A stretch of 64,000 nt of DNA from Sphagnum magellanicum (GCA_021904315.1 CM038915.1:14136001-14200000); one strand, 5' to 3'. Numbered from the stretch's first letter, positions 10,829 through 26,176 are shown. Notes: generated by a model from the letters alone, not told the origin. A program made the numbers and translations.

Positions 10829-11087
10829 TCAAGCTTTGTTGCCACACCCTGTTTCAACCAGTTGTGACTCAGAAGCACTCATAAATTCTGCTTTTCCTTC
10901 TCAACAAGCAGCAAGATTGTCTTGAGCAGGCCATTTAGAGATGGCCACTTTTTCATGCAAGAGTTTAAGCAATGCTTGATCTTCAAGTTTTGTTTATTAC
11001 AACCTGTGTCAACAAGTTGTGTTGCACAAGGACCGTTATAGATTCTGCTTTTCTTCTCAAAAATGAACCAAAATGTCTTCAGCTTGT
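10829..11087. repeat. Direct duplication of a roughly 105-bp segment
   Basis: The blocks at about 10829-10932 and 10981-11087 share an ordered set of motifs: TTCAAG-TTTTGTT, CAACCNGTTTCAAC-like sequence, GTTGTG, GATTCTGCTTTT and TTCTCAA. The two copies are offset by about 152 bp and well diverged. They lie downstream of ESS2 and appear non-coding. Confidence 0.55.
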
Positions 11088-11159
11088 AACAATATCTTTG
11101 CGGAGGAAGGAAAGTCTCATGGGGAGAAAGATAAATTTCTAAACTCTTGAAGAGTCTTC

Positions 11160-13210
11160 TCATCCTTTTAGAGCAGGTTCATTAGCAGCAGTAAAGTGCC
11201 ATGTACACTGTACTTAGGACTTTACTTTGGATGTACACTGTGGGACAGGCAAGCCATTTCTAGGGTTCACTTTTTTTGGTGATGTTAGTGTCTGTTTTAA
11301 TGACTACAGTGAAGCAGCACTCACCCGCACAGCATGAAGGATGGATGATAAGTGGGCAGGAAACAGTTTTCTGTTAGATTCCAGTTCCTTAGCTAATCAT
11401 GGTGGTTAGCACAGTCGCTTGTTTTTTAACTACCTACCTAACAACAACCCACAAACCGTTTGTTACTAGGTAGGTAGTAAAAACAGCCCTTACCTATGTA
11501 TAAACCATCTACTTAGTTAGTAGTTACCTGTTTTCTTACTTGTCTACCTATATACGAGACCTATTTGTTACAGAATTGGTTACCAAGGTGAAACCAAATA
11601 TTAACTCAGTTGAGGTTCATCCACAACTGAGTAATAACAGGCATCCAGTGGATGGATGGTGCACTGGTGGGTTGCTGGTTCACTGTGGCCTGTTTTTAAT
11701 GTGATTCAACAATTGAGAAAGTGATTGAAATGTTAATCATGGATGAGAAAATTAATTTTGCTTTGAAACAAGCCCTGGAAGAACCCATTATCACCTTACA
11801 AATCAACTATTTTATTTTTTCTTATGTTTTCATATGGCTTTTAATAATTTATTATTATTTATGTTAATTTCAAATTTAAATTTAAATTAATATACACTAG
11901 TGTGAACCCCGTGCATAATGCACAGGTGTGTTATTTCAACAATGTTTGGTCCGGCGGTTCTTTATATTTTTCCAATTGCTGCTAAACACCGGTTTCATGT
12001 GGGATCAAAGGGGTTGTTCAAAAAAATTCTATTTCAAAATCTTAAATGGACCCATAATTGTGTGGCTATTGTTGCAAATATTTGGAGTTATTACAATGTT
12101 TTGGCTACCAGTCCTCCTTCAAATTCCTGGTGTTTCCTTACACTTAATAAATGACCTTGGGGTCACTGAGTTCATAGGGTCAGGGAAAAGGTACCCCAAC
12201 TGCCTGACTCCGTCCATCAACTGGTTTATATACCTAAAGTGAACAGACAGCAGAAACTGAGGAGCTGGAGAAGCGTCCTAATGACGCCGCATTCACACGG
12301 AAGTAGTTTTCCTACGTCTATCCAGTCAGTCGTGCGTGCCTGCCCGGCCCCCCACCCCCGGCAGCACTCACGTATTGCTGATCCAAAACGGGCTGCCCGC
12401 CCGGGCGCCGAGAACGCGACGCGACCGCGCCGGCTAAGGTAGAACACAAAACCGTCACAAACAGACGGACGGACTAAGTGAATTAATATATAAGATTTCA
12501 TGGACATGAAAAAGCACATGTTAATTTTGTTTTTTTCATATCCATGTTGGTGGATAGGGAAAAACAATGAAATAGTTATAAAATGGAGGCTATTTATTAG
12601 GAAAGGTTAGAGATAGTTATTAAGAAAGTTCATAGGAAAATGAAACAGTTATTATAAAAAATAAATGAAGTGGTTAAGCTTGAAAATGAGATAGTTATTT
12701 TTGAAATTGTCATTGGAATGGTCCATGGATTAAGGATTCCAAAAATTCCCTCATATACCAGTTCCGATTACTCATCACTGGAATGAGGGCTCGCCTTATT
12801 CACTCACCACATTCCGAGGCGGAATGAGTTGAGCCCTTTCCATGGTATGTGATTATTCGTCGGTTCTTTAATGGAGCATGTCTGGTTGTTTTGGGGATTT
12901 CAACTGAACTGAACCGAACCGGAGGGTCCTTGATGTCACAGTTTACTTAAGCCCCCGCCCCCAGAACCGGATGGTCGTCGTTATATTGCAACTTGCAACC
13001 TATTAAGAACCGGAACCGGAGGTTATTAACAAAATCAAAATACCCGCCCAACACTGTGAATGAGCACCTCGAATACAATCGCAGTATGCAGACGAGGGAA
13101 GAGCCACGACGCACCGGCGCGCGGACAAACGCAAGCGGCCGCTCTCGCAATCGACGCAGGAACCAACCTTCCTGGATTCTGCTTTTCCTCCCAAGCTTGA
13201 AAAGAGAAGA
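11160..13210. other. Intergenic region between ESS2 and TIM21
   Basis: No gene recognised. It holds a TAGG-type inverted repeat (11422-11484), an AT-rich stretch near 11800-11900 followed by the small palindrome GTGCATAATGCAC (11911-11923), and a GC- and CpG-rich patch at about 12280-12440. The last 300 bp include CCGGAACCGG-like sequence and should contain the TIM21 promoter. Confidence 0.5.
11422..11484. repeat. Inverted repeat built from CTACCTACCTA / TAGGTAGGTAG
   Basis: The left arm TTTTTTAACTACCTACCTA (11422-11440) is complementary, with one extra base, to the right arm at about 11468-11484. The loop is near 28 nt. The same tetranucleotide theme recurs far downstream at 39.24, 46.85-47.85 and 58.67 kb. 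Confidence 0.7.
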
Positions 13211-15736
13211 TGTCATGGCGTGTCTCTAGGCCTGCCCTCCATAAGGTATACTCTCTTCTTCTTCCCCTCGTTCACGGCTTATGAATGTGATGCGAGGACC
13301 GAAGACGCCTGGTTATTGAATCTTAAGATGTATGTCGAGAGGCCTGAAAGGTGTTTTTAGGTTGTTTCAAACAATACTGGCTGTGTCGCAGATCTGCTGT
13401 CTTAACAGTTTAGGGTTTAGCGGGCATATAGCTTTGTGAACTCCCTGACTGCCAGAGTTGATGACATCTTATGATTTGCTTTAGGGTTTAATCTTAACTC
13501 TCTGTGTGGCAGCTGCAGAATGCTTTGGTGCTACAGGCAGGGAGCTGTGTTGAAACTGTGCTTAAAAATGAAGGTAACCAACAGTCATCACATGTTTACA
13601 GCTTTGAGGTTTTTAGCTACAAGAACAGCACTAGGTTTTTCCTTCATGCAGGAATTAGGGTTTCTCGATTAACTGTGTCTGCAGATAGGCTTTTCTGCAA
13701 GGCTTTTGTCATAGTTCTATTGTCACTATCATGTGTTCTGCTGGGTTGTATTGTTTTAGCCCATTGAAGCTGTGGCCGTTTTTATGTTCACGTCAGGGTT
13801 CAGGGGAGTGTTACTTAATGACATCCTTAGATACAGCACTGGTAGCTTGTCTCAGTCATCAGGCTCTCTTCTGAAAGTGAGGAAAGAGTTACTGTCACCA
13901 CTTTTTCCATATTCAGTGCGATTCCTCACATCTCAGTCAGTGCCCAAATTTGCACAGCATGAAGAGGTCAGTGCTGAACAATCCTTCTTCTTTTCTTTGC
14001 AGTTGTCATGACATGTGTCACAGGCTTTTAGAAATGCTTAAAGGTAGGAGGATCTACAAAGTGGGTCTGAAGCTTCATGCCATTTACTCATTTCTTATGC
14101 GAGCTGAATTATGCATGGGACATTGTAGCCCAAACTTTGAGAGACCGGAATGTGCATCTAATTCCTATATCTCATGCATGATGTGGCACACAGATTTTTT
14201 TATAATTGGTTACTGGAATTTATTAGCAGATTATCTATACCCACCATCAGGAGCTGATGAAGTCAGTGGGTAGTGATGGTAGCTAATTGTTGCCATTCAT
14301 GAATAAGGTGATGGTTTGTATACTTTGTGAGTCACACTCACAAGGTTATGACAGCACTCTTTATCATCATGTTTGTTTTGGTTTGGCTGGGATTGACACA
14401 ACAGTTACTTCAGAGTGTCATTGTTGAGTTATCTTTGCAATCTCGAAGATATATGGGGGTGGGGCACATTAGCAGAAGGATTTTCTGATTTTGGATGGAA
14501 CTTGCAGAACAAAGGTATTTCCAAGCAGCAAGAGGAGGATCCATTTGACTCTCTCACTGACAAGATTCCAGAGAGACCAGTGACTGTGGCAGAGGGTGCA
14601 TCATACAGTCTAGTCATATTGGCGGGTTTGGCTGTGGCTGCAGCTGCTGCTTATGCAGTTTTCAAGGAACTGATATTTCAGCCAAGAGAGTATGTTGTGT
14701 GTTTTCCCTTCACTCGATTCATAGTGCATGTGCTATAATCCCAGTGTAGATGTCAGTAGAGTTTGGAAGTGATGTTTGTGGGTAGAGAGAAATGAAGGTG
14801 GTAGTAGGGTGCAGTGTTGAAGTATGATTGTTTTTCTTGCAATGGAGGAGTCCTTTCAGTGTGCCTACATTTCAGCTGACATTAGTGGATGAGTTCAGCA
14901 CTTAAGAATTCTGGTGTGGCCATATCTGCTCACAGGTACAAAATCTTTGGCAAGGCTTTGGAGAGAGTGCAACATGACAATCAGGTTGTCACAATTTCTG
15001 TCTTCCCTCAGAGCATTTTTAGCGGGTTGTGATTATTTTGAATGATTTCCATTCTTTCTAGCTTCCCAGGTTTGTGCCTGTCATTACCTTGAGCAACTTA
15101 CATAGTCATTATCAGAATTCTTTTTGGGAGTTGATGACTTGATAAGGTTCGTTCAAGCTTTGGAACTACAATTTTTGCTCATTTCCAAGGTGTGGGAGGG
15201 TGCTTTGCAGGTGACAGTTCGGTTAGGGAGTCCAATAACAGGTTATGGTCAAGAAACTAGGAATCGTGCAGCCCGACAACGGATATCGCATCGCACATTT
15301 ACAGATGAAGATGGCATTGAGCGTGTTGAGGTTAGATATGTCCATTTCTTTCTTTCCACTGAAGCTTACTTTGTACTGGTGTGTGTAGTTTGTGACAAAA
15401 AGAAATATCTCTTCTAGAACTTAGTACTGCCACACTCTTCTTTATCCTTGACACTTCCGCCTTCCCACTTACACAATCAAAGAAAGCTGCCAGAAAGAAA
15501 GAGTAGGATACATTGCAAATCCATATTACATGTACATTTACTAACTGGGCTGTCCATGGCAGGTGATGTTCTACATCCGCGGGCCACAAGGGGCAGGGAA
15601 AGTGTACAGTGAGATGTTCAAAGACAAGGAGGACAAAGCCTGGAAGTTCACTTACTTGATTGTAGATGTGACATCACCCTCCCCCACTCGTCTCATGTTG
15701 GAATCTTATATGCCAGACTTGCCTGGGGCAGCCTAG
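13211..15736 (+). CDS. TIM21, mitochondrial inner-membrane import component, 7 exons
   Basis: Exons: 13211-13246, 13513-13573, 13797-13966, 14508-14689, 14936-14984, 15211-15330, 15563-15736; GT-AG, phases close, 263 residues. The N-terminus ([12 protein letters not shown] onward) is basic and Ser-rich, as in a matrix-targeting presequence. One membrane helix lies at about 122-142 ([10 protein letters not shown] followed by an Ala run). The rest matches the intermembrane-space Tim21 fold: [20 protein letters not shown], a [14 protein letters not shown] strand, KFTYLIVDV and a terminal LESYMPDL. In the TIM23 translocase, Tim21 binds Tom22 and passes presequence proteins to the inner-membrane channel, and it also links to respiratory complexes. 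Length matches plant family members. The junction of exons 2 and 3 is least certain because the presequence is not conserved and another acceptor lies near 13651. It is convergent with the kinase gene downstream. Confidence 0.92.
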
Positions 15737-16976
15737 CAGCTGGCCATTGAATCTAGGTCCACTGCTCTGAAACAGATGGCAAGTTTCTTCTTGTTTATGC
15801 TTGTGTCTGTTGCACCAGGGCAGGAATCTACATGTTTTTTGATGGCTTTTTTTTTGTAACAGCACTGTGAAATCATTTACTTTTGTTCCAGAGTAGTGTT
15901 GCAGAGTACTATTAACATTGTTGATGTTAATAGTCATAAACAGTGCTGGCCTTATCTGTCAGGCAATTGAAACATAAGTTATCCAAGAGAAATAAAAGCA
16001 ATGAAAGATTTAACCACAAAACATCCATACTAAAGCAAGTCAATAGCTTGGCCAAGTCAATATAGTTTTCAGAGCAACAGATATTTGAGTAAATATCTGA
16101 TTACGTGCTGAATTGTTTCACCTTTGGGAGTTTCATGTTACTGAGACAGCTCAAACCTGTTGGCCCAAATCTGTTTGTGCATGCACAAACTTGGTGCACA
16201 CATACCCCTTACAAGCTTTACTTTACATAAGGTTAGTGAAAAGCTATGCAATGAAAATACAATCTTCTTGGAGCATACACACCCCCTCACATTCTGGGTT
16301 ATAAAACTAATCTGGAATTTCCAGGTGCTACAAGCTGCAATCATGGCATCACATAACTCTCTGATCAAGGAAATTTGTATGCATAAACCAGTAAACATTA
16401 CAAAAAACATTATGGCAACAGGATCATTTTAGGCTGCACAAAAGAGCTCAAATTCATTAATCTTGAGCACCATATGGGAAAACTGTGGTAGACCCCCTCA
16501 GAATCCATAATTTATTGCATAAAAATGTTTACCTTGAAGAACTACCAGGTGAACAAAATAGCACAAAAATAATGAAACAAACTGCCACCAAGACAAATTT
16601 TCAGTACTGCAAACTGAAAACTTCCAGTGGACTCTACATTGGCTCCAGAAAACAGCTCCTGCAATGGCTGCCGCTGTCTGATCAGCAAACCATGAATGTT
16701 GCCATTGTGCAGCAACGTCATTGTTAACCTAAATCTGAACACTCATCATCACACCAGGATTAACCTTGCTAAATGGTCCAAACCACAAAGAGCAAACTGA
16801 CATCATATTCTGACCAAAGTTTGTCTATGTGTAGGCACACAGCTATTTGAAGCAAAAGGCAGTTGCATGCAAAGACAAGATATGTTGCCCTTTTCACCCA
16901 CATGCAGGAGTACCGACATTTGCTTACAATCTATGCACACAGCACAACAAATTAATGGGCTCCAAAGAGAGCAATT
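15737..16976. other. Convergent 3' intergenic region between TIM21 and the kinase
   Basis: This is non-coding sequence between two facing stop codons. It should contain both 3' untranslated regions. No repeat or RNA gene recognised. Confidence 0.5.
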
Positions 16977-19932
16977 CTACTCACTTCCATGTTCTGCCTG
17001 CTGTGTGGGCCTCACAGTCAGAAGAGGTTGCAGTGCCTTCACCACAATGCTCATGTTGGGACGGAAATCAGCCTCATATTGCACACACAGGGCTGCCACA
17101 GCTGCCATCTGAATCCCATATTCACAAGTGTGTCAGCAACCCTCTGAACTCACAGTCCATTGCACTACATATGTTACTAAACCAGATCATATCTATGATA
17201 CTTGCAGAGAAACTTCACATAACAGTTACAAGAAAACTGTTGTGTCAGTTTTAGCCAACCAAAACAAAGAAAAGAATGACCATAACCCTGTGAGTGTCAC
17301 CCACAAAGTGTAGACATCACCTTCATCACAACTGGAAGTGGTTAATATCCTCTCTATGCCCACTGATGAAGTAAACTGGACAATGTGCAATTCCAAAACT
17401 CAGAGAGACAAACGATTTACAGACAAGGACATACTGCATTCAATCTGTACCTTGGCAACAGCCTTGGGAGGATAGTCACTCCTCAGCTTAGGATCAACAC
17501 ATTGCTTGACTTTGTCTTCACTGAGTTTTGGTGCTGCCTGGAATGATATCAAAACCAAACAGGTCAATGGGACTACATGAATTACTTGATGGAGCTAATC
17601 ATGAAAACTGTAAATTACTTTCTAAGAACAGTGCAACCTAGGAATGAAACACACTTGTCCATGTGTCAGTGTACATGTAGAATCCTTGTTAAAACTTACC
17701 CACGTTACAAGACTTTGTTGTCCACGTGGCATAGTAGGGTCCACAGGTTTCCGACCAGTGAGAAGCTCCAAAAGAACCACACCAAAACTGTAAACATCAC
17801 TTTTCTGCGTCAACTGACCTGTCATGGCATACCTGCCATAATCACCCCCAAAACATCAGGCAAACAAAGTTTTAACTCGCCTTTGACCAGTCATGGCGCT
17901 CATTGTGTATCTTCAAGGGAAGAGATTAGTCTGAACTACCAACAAGCTGCAAAAAGAAAGGGAGGATCAGGGCAATACTTTGGTTTCAAATTAAACAAGA
18001 GCACACTTTACTTACCGAAACAATATAGGAAGTTTACAGCAACTTACTCAGGTGCATGATATCCAAAGGTGCCAAGAACACGTGTAGAATGTAGACGAGC
18101 AGCCATATCTGGGGCCTGGTTTGATAGGTTGAAGTCAGCAATCTTGGCAACATAATCATCAAAAAGCAATACATTGCTGGATTTGATATCTCTGTGAATT
18201 ATAGGTGCTTGTGCCTTCTCATGCAGATACTCCAGCCCCCGTGCTGCACCAACTGCAATCTTGACACGTTGCATCCAGTCGAGCACTGGCCCTGGCTGGG
18301 CACCTTTTACACCTTTCCTACCTGCAGACCATCCAATATTGACTCTCAGTGACCAAGAAAAATGAGGGCAGAAAGCAAGAAGGAAAACAAACAACTGATG
18401 TAAAATTGATGATTTTGCAACATCTGCTGGATCAGTCCAGAGTTAAGACCTGCTTTGCAGCTTGATCTTCTCTGTCAACCAAAAGCTATTTGTTTTGCAA
18501 CCTGTGTCACCTACATTGGATGTCTGAATTTCTTTCACACAATTGCAGGCTTCATAACCTACAATTAAAAGATGTAAGTTACAAATTGGCCCCTCTTGAG
18601 GATATGTTCTGTGTCCATATGCACATGGGGCTCATCTCATATACTCTTAGATAAAATGTTGCAAAAGCAAAGCCATCCAAATTTTGACAATTGGTGACCA
18701 GAAAAGGTGACTTACCATGTAGAATATCATGAAGGGACCCCATAGTGGCAAATTCATATGCAAGTACACGCAAAGACCCATCCAAGCAATATCCAATGAG
18801 CTCAACAACATTCTCATGCTTTAGTCTTGACACCAAGGACACCTGGCAAAGGGCAACAAAAAGTGGATAGGTTAAGATCTGTTAACAAAGACTCCAAAGA
18901 ATTTAGAAGTCTGCCCGCAGATAAGTATATGGCCATGGTGGGTAGAGCATCAACATCTGAAATGTACTTCAACATGCCCTATGAAGACTGGCTATATTAT
19001 ATTTAACAGTCCATTATGATTGCAGAAATATGCAAGATGTGATTGCAGAGAAATCTCCAGAACCAAAACTTTGAATATACTTCCTGTCAGTTCAAAACGA
19101 AAAATAATGCAAAAACGATGAATGTGGTCATAACAAAAATGCAACACCCTCAACTTCATCCTGAATGGCAGTGGCAAGCTGCTATGACTCCACACTGACT
19201 TTGTCAGCTCCCAATGGTGGGTGCATATAAGTATACAATACTCTGCATACCTGCAGAAATGTGCAACATACTGAAGTATGCAGAAACGTCCCAATCATGT
19301 CACCCACAGAGGCTACAACAAAACTAATTTATCAAGTTGAGAAACCATGCCTGGGAAAGAAATTCAGCCTCTGGTTGAGCACTGGCATCTAACTTCTTGA
19401 TAGCTGCCACACGATCTTGTAGTGTTGCATAATATACCCTACCATAGGACCCCTCACCAATAAGTGCCTTCGGTCCAAAGTTATCTGTGCTTTCTCTTAG
19501 CTCCTCAATGGACAACGATGGTACTGATATAGGTTGCACTCTTACAGCTGGGCCGACTCTTGGCTCTGCTACTCGTGGATGTGTTGGGTTTCCTGTAAGA
19601 GTGCACAATTACAACCCAGTGCAATACCATAAGGATTCCTCCCTTCTAAATATTCTATATTACTGTATTGACACTGACAGATATGTGAACAAGAACATTC
19701 AGCATCACTGATCTCTGAATCTCTTGGACCATCTGATTCATGATCCAATCTTCAAAGGCACAAATTCAACTGAGTTTTGACAAGAATCAGTGACAATAAT
19801 AAGTTTTTCTACTGGAAAGCATCTAGTAGTTGCCAACATACCAGAAGGCACACTTCCATTGAAATTGTTGTGGGCTTCAGAGGAGGCTTTTGCAAAATCC
19901 TCCTGTTCCTCTGAACAGCAGCACCAACCCAT
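16977..19932 (-). CDS. PTI1-like receptor-like cytoplasmic Ser/Thr kinase, 7 exons
   Basis: Exons in transcript order: 19932-19842, 19592-19351, 18842-18716, 18321-18048, 17832-17700, 17537-17451, 17108-16977; phases close, 361 residues. The N-terminus MGWCCCSEE suits membrane anchoring through Gly2 myristoylation and Cys palmitoylation. Kinase landmarks: glycine loop GEGSYGRV (76-83), ATP-binding Lys96, HRD (196-198), Asn203 and APE (243-245). The DFG motif reads DFN (216-218: [10 protein letters not shown]), the usual form in the PTI1-like clade. The activation segment [16 protein letters not shown] and the terminal block [16 protein letters not shown] are near-canonical. PTI1-like kinases act downstream of OXI1/AGC kinases and in defence signalling. 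Intron 2 appears to have a GC donor (CAG|GCATGG), because the conserved Q-V junction leaves no in-frame GT. The gene is convergent with TIM21 and tandem with the reductase gene. Confidence 0.95.
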
Positions 19933-21700
19933 TTCTTCACTTCAAAAATTGCAGATTTGTGGTCAGGTGCATTCAATGTTTATCCATACCTGCATGCAAA
20001 CAAGACTCCAGTCTCAGAGAAAAACTCTTAGTGGCAGATTTTCACCCACATTCAGAAACTGACTTCTATTACTGGCAAGAGAGATAATCAATAGCTTTTT
20101 ATCTAAGTCAAAAGAATGCTTACAGACCAAGTATCAGTACTCAGTATCCCTAAGACCATACTATAAGTGGCACAATACCTTTGGCAACTACTTCAACTGG
20201 TCACTCGTATGTATGCTTGTCACCTCACAAATGCAGAATCATGATAATAAGAGCTCATAATTCTCCAAGAATTTATTAGAAGTAGCAGTTATTACACATC
20301 TATGGTCCACAAAATATGACAGTGATTAACCTAAAAGAGACACCTTTCTTGTAGTAGCATTACCACCCCAAAGAAAGCTCTTCCTGCTAGTATGCAGCTT
20401 CAACACAAAAGTAGTACAACGCAAAAGATAGAATCTTTGATGTGCAGAGAAGAGAAACACTGATATAAATCCTAAAAGCCACTCACCAAAAAATGTAGAA
20501 GCAAAAAATCCCTTGAAAATAAAGATACAGTAACCTCTCAAATCCAAAAAGAACCGGCACATCCAGTGCAACAAATGCGAAAAACAAGCTCAAGAAAGCT
20601 ACTTAGCATTAAATACCAGAAAGAGGACTCCGACATCCACAACCTCCAGACAGCATTTCCCAGTGAACCAAGAACTCGCAAGGACGTTGCAAATGACAGT
20701 AATACACAGGTCGAGTAGACGACAAGCACAACCTAGAACCAAACAACACCTGGAGGACAACAAGTGCCAAATCCAAAACTTCCAAAAGCTCACTTCCGGT
20801 AAAAGGAAAGAAAAAATGCGCTTCCTCGCGGCGTCATTAAAGAGAGCGAAAGAAAGAAGAGAGCAAAGTTTTCAAGGATACTCTGAGAAACTCTGCGAAA
20901 TCCTAAAGACAAAAAAAGCATACAGACTGCTAAACACATATAGTAAAAGGCAGTCGTAAATCTGATGATACGTACAGACAAACACAGAAAAAAAGAGAAA
21001 ACAGAGGACGACGAGCAGCAGCAGGAAGCTTCAGAGAAAACAAATCCCAATATGAGGCAAAGAAACACGGGAAAAGGCTCGACATACCGCATCAGGACGA
21101 AAGTTTTGTGAATCAGGCTAATACATGAAGTGTTTGAGTGTGCAGATTTCCGATGTGGAAGACGATTTGTCGAGAAATCTGGTGCTTTCGTCCCGTCACC
21201 AACGCACTGGTGAGGAAGAAAGTCTTGCGCGAGAAAACAACACAGTACGGCAGACGAGCCATGAAGACGACCAACTTCTCTCTCTCTCTCGCCAAGCCTC
21301 TGTTTTTCTTTTACACTTTCATTTCATCTTTCCAAAGCCCACGTTCCAGATGTGTCCACGTCTCGCGTTTTTGCGGCTGAAATTCACTCCGAGGTGGGAA
21401 AAGAGGCCACAGCGAAGAGCGTCTTTTGAGCTGGGTCCAAAGGGGGTATTATTTCTTTTCTTCATGGACGGTTGAGATTCGGACGTCACTACATGATCGT
21501 GCGGTTTGATGAGGAGATTACTAGAAACAGTCACGTCTCGGGTGTGAGGGGGTAGTAGAAAATCGAAGCATCTAGGACGTGGACGGTGGAAGATCTCCGG
21601 CGGAATGGATCGTACGGTGTACAACTAATAGGTTGGTAGCGGTTCGTCCAACCGAATCTGACGGCTGAGAACTCTCCTTGTCCAGCAGTCACAAAGTTCA
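19933..21700 (-). other. 5' leader and promoter region of the PTI1-like kinase
   Basis: Upstream of the kinase start I find no coding exon. Many purine- and pyrimidine-rich patches and short chance frames occur. Leader exons and a leader intron are likely here but cannot be placed without transcripts. Confidence 0.4.
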
Positions 21701-23591
21701 GAGAGGGAAAAAGATAATTTCAAAGAGAAAAGATTTCAAGGGTCCTATTGTAAAGAGGCCAATTTTTTGGAAAAAACATGGAATCTGCAAATATGATACC
21801 AAGTGTGGAAGTTATATACAATAGAATGGGCCCAATAGGGACATTCCACTCTTTAATGTTGTAAGCCTGGTAGGGTGAGCTCCCGTTCCATGAAGTAAGT
21901 GGTAACAGGTTCTTCCATGACCTGTTCCACAGCGTAACCTGACTTTTAGCTGACAATTCAAATTTCCAGAGTATAGCTGAGTCATTGATTTGTTGGCCTT
22001 GCCTACCAAGCAAGGCAAGGATACCTATTGTGTTTAGATTCATTATAGAGTATATAGTAGCTTAAGGGATTTTGGCCTCTACCGAACAGGTCTATTTCTA
22101 TATGAGGATTTTTTAAAAGATGGTATTTTGGCTTGTGTTGAAACTTGAGATTAGTTCTAGAGTTATGATATCTTGAAGGATTTTGGTTTCTTTTAAAAGA
22201 TTTTTTTGAAGATTAGGTATATTTTTGCATGGTGGAATATTTGAATTTCCATAATTCTTCTTTTGCCTTAAGATACCTTTTTAATGTAAATGGCAAGGCC
22301 GCAGTGTGACACCCCCCTTGTGCTTGTTAAAATTGACTCGACTCTGACAGCCGGAAAAAAGAAAGTAGAGCCAACAAATAGCTACCGATTCTGCCTAGGA
22401 AAATGGCTGTGATAGTGCCCGAATTGGACACAGAAACCGATTATGGACGAGGTAACCAGCAAGAGCAGCCCCGGGTATCACATATATCAACACACAAATT
22501 ATTTACAGTCAGAATCAACCAACCACGGGTCCAGGTTATTTTAAAATGTCGTTAAGAACCTGCAATTTTCGTGAAAGAACTGGTAAGGAACCGGCAGTTT
22601 TCTGGCCGGATATTTCATTCTTTCCATTCGTTTAAAAAACTCTGGGGATATATATACCACAACTGGGCCTTTGGTTTTTTGAGAACGGTGTGATTACAAA
22701 ATCTTCTAAAGAACCACCCTGAAAACCTCAGGGTCTATTCCTATTAATAATACCCCCCCCCCCCCCACACTAGGAAAGACCCTCAGGTTTTTGGGAATGT
22801 TGCTATATGGCCCGTCGTGACTCCTGACCCACGACCCACCCCTGGTTAAAAGGAATATTCCATTCTCTTGCTTATGGCCCATGATCAAAGAGCTTTTTAT
22901 TATTCCACAAACATGTATTGCTGGTACCCATTGCCCCTGGAAACCAACCCACAAGAGGGGTAATGGGTACCAGTGTTGGGTGGGTAAGTATTGGACACCT
23001 GGGCATTTTACCCATGTATACCCCTGGATAGAATATTATGGATAACCATATATCCGATTGGATTGGTAAATATTTCAGACTTACTGTTATTTACCTTGTT
23101 TAATTTCGTATTGGTAGCCTATATCCAAAGTTAATCTTTACTTAGGGTGCGGTAATTTTTGAGGAGGGTAGAATGAAGGTGCATGCAGAAGTCCTGCTTT
23201 TGCTGATAAGTTCTCAAACTTTGCAATGCCCTTGATTATGTTTGTACATACAGCTTCTGGTATCTGACAGGCATGGATTCTGAGTCTTTCCAACATCTAA
23301 ATAGTGAATTGCACAAGAGTCGTTTTAGCAATCAACTTAGCGAAGTAATCACTTACTTTACTGCAGATACTCTTTCATTGTGCATGGTTTACTTTACAGT
23401 AATAACACATCATCAAATGAACAGAAGGTGGTACTTCAGTCTCAACATTAATCAGTGCCAAAGACTGACTTGAACTACATACTGACACAAAGAAGCATAA
23501 AGGGCCACTGTTTCTTCTGCATCTTTCCCAGCAAGACCAACAGGATACGGAAGAACCTGTTGCAATAAACCTGTACGAATAACCAGCCAAA
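21701..23591. other. Intergenic region between the kinase and reductase genes
   Basis: No gene recognised. Moderately AT-rich, with a poly-C inverted repeat at 22717-22795. The end nearest 23592 holds the reductase 3' untranslated region. Confidence 0.45.
22717..22795. repeat. Inverted repeat enclosing a 14-nt poly-C run
   Basis: The arm at 22717-22742 (containing AAAACCTCAGGGTCTATTCC) is the imperfect complement of 22772-22795 (AGGAAAGACCCTCAGGTTTT). The loop holds CTATTAATAATA-type sequence and C(14) at 22753-22766. This could be the collapsed ends of a small transposon or a homopolymer-prone hairpin. No target duplication was identified. Confidence 0.65.
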
Positions 23592-26170
<2,579 letters not shown>

Positions 26171-26176
26171 TGCGCG

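Noticed and set aside
21319..21624. 101-codon minus frame upstream of the kinase
   Set aside because: No family resemblance; lies in the probable promoter or leader region.
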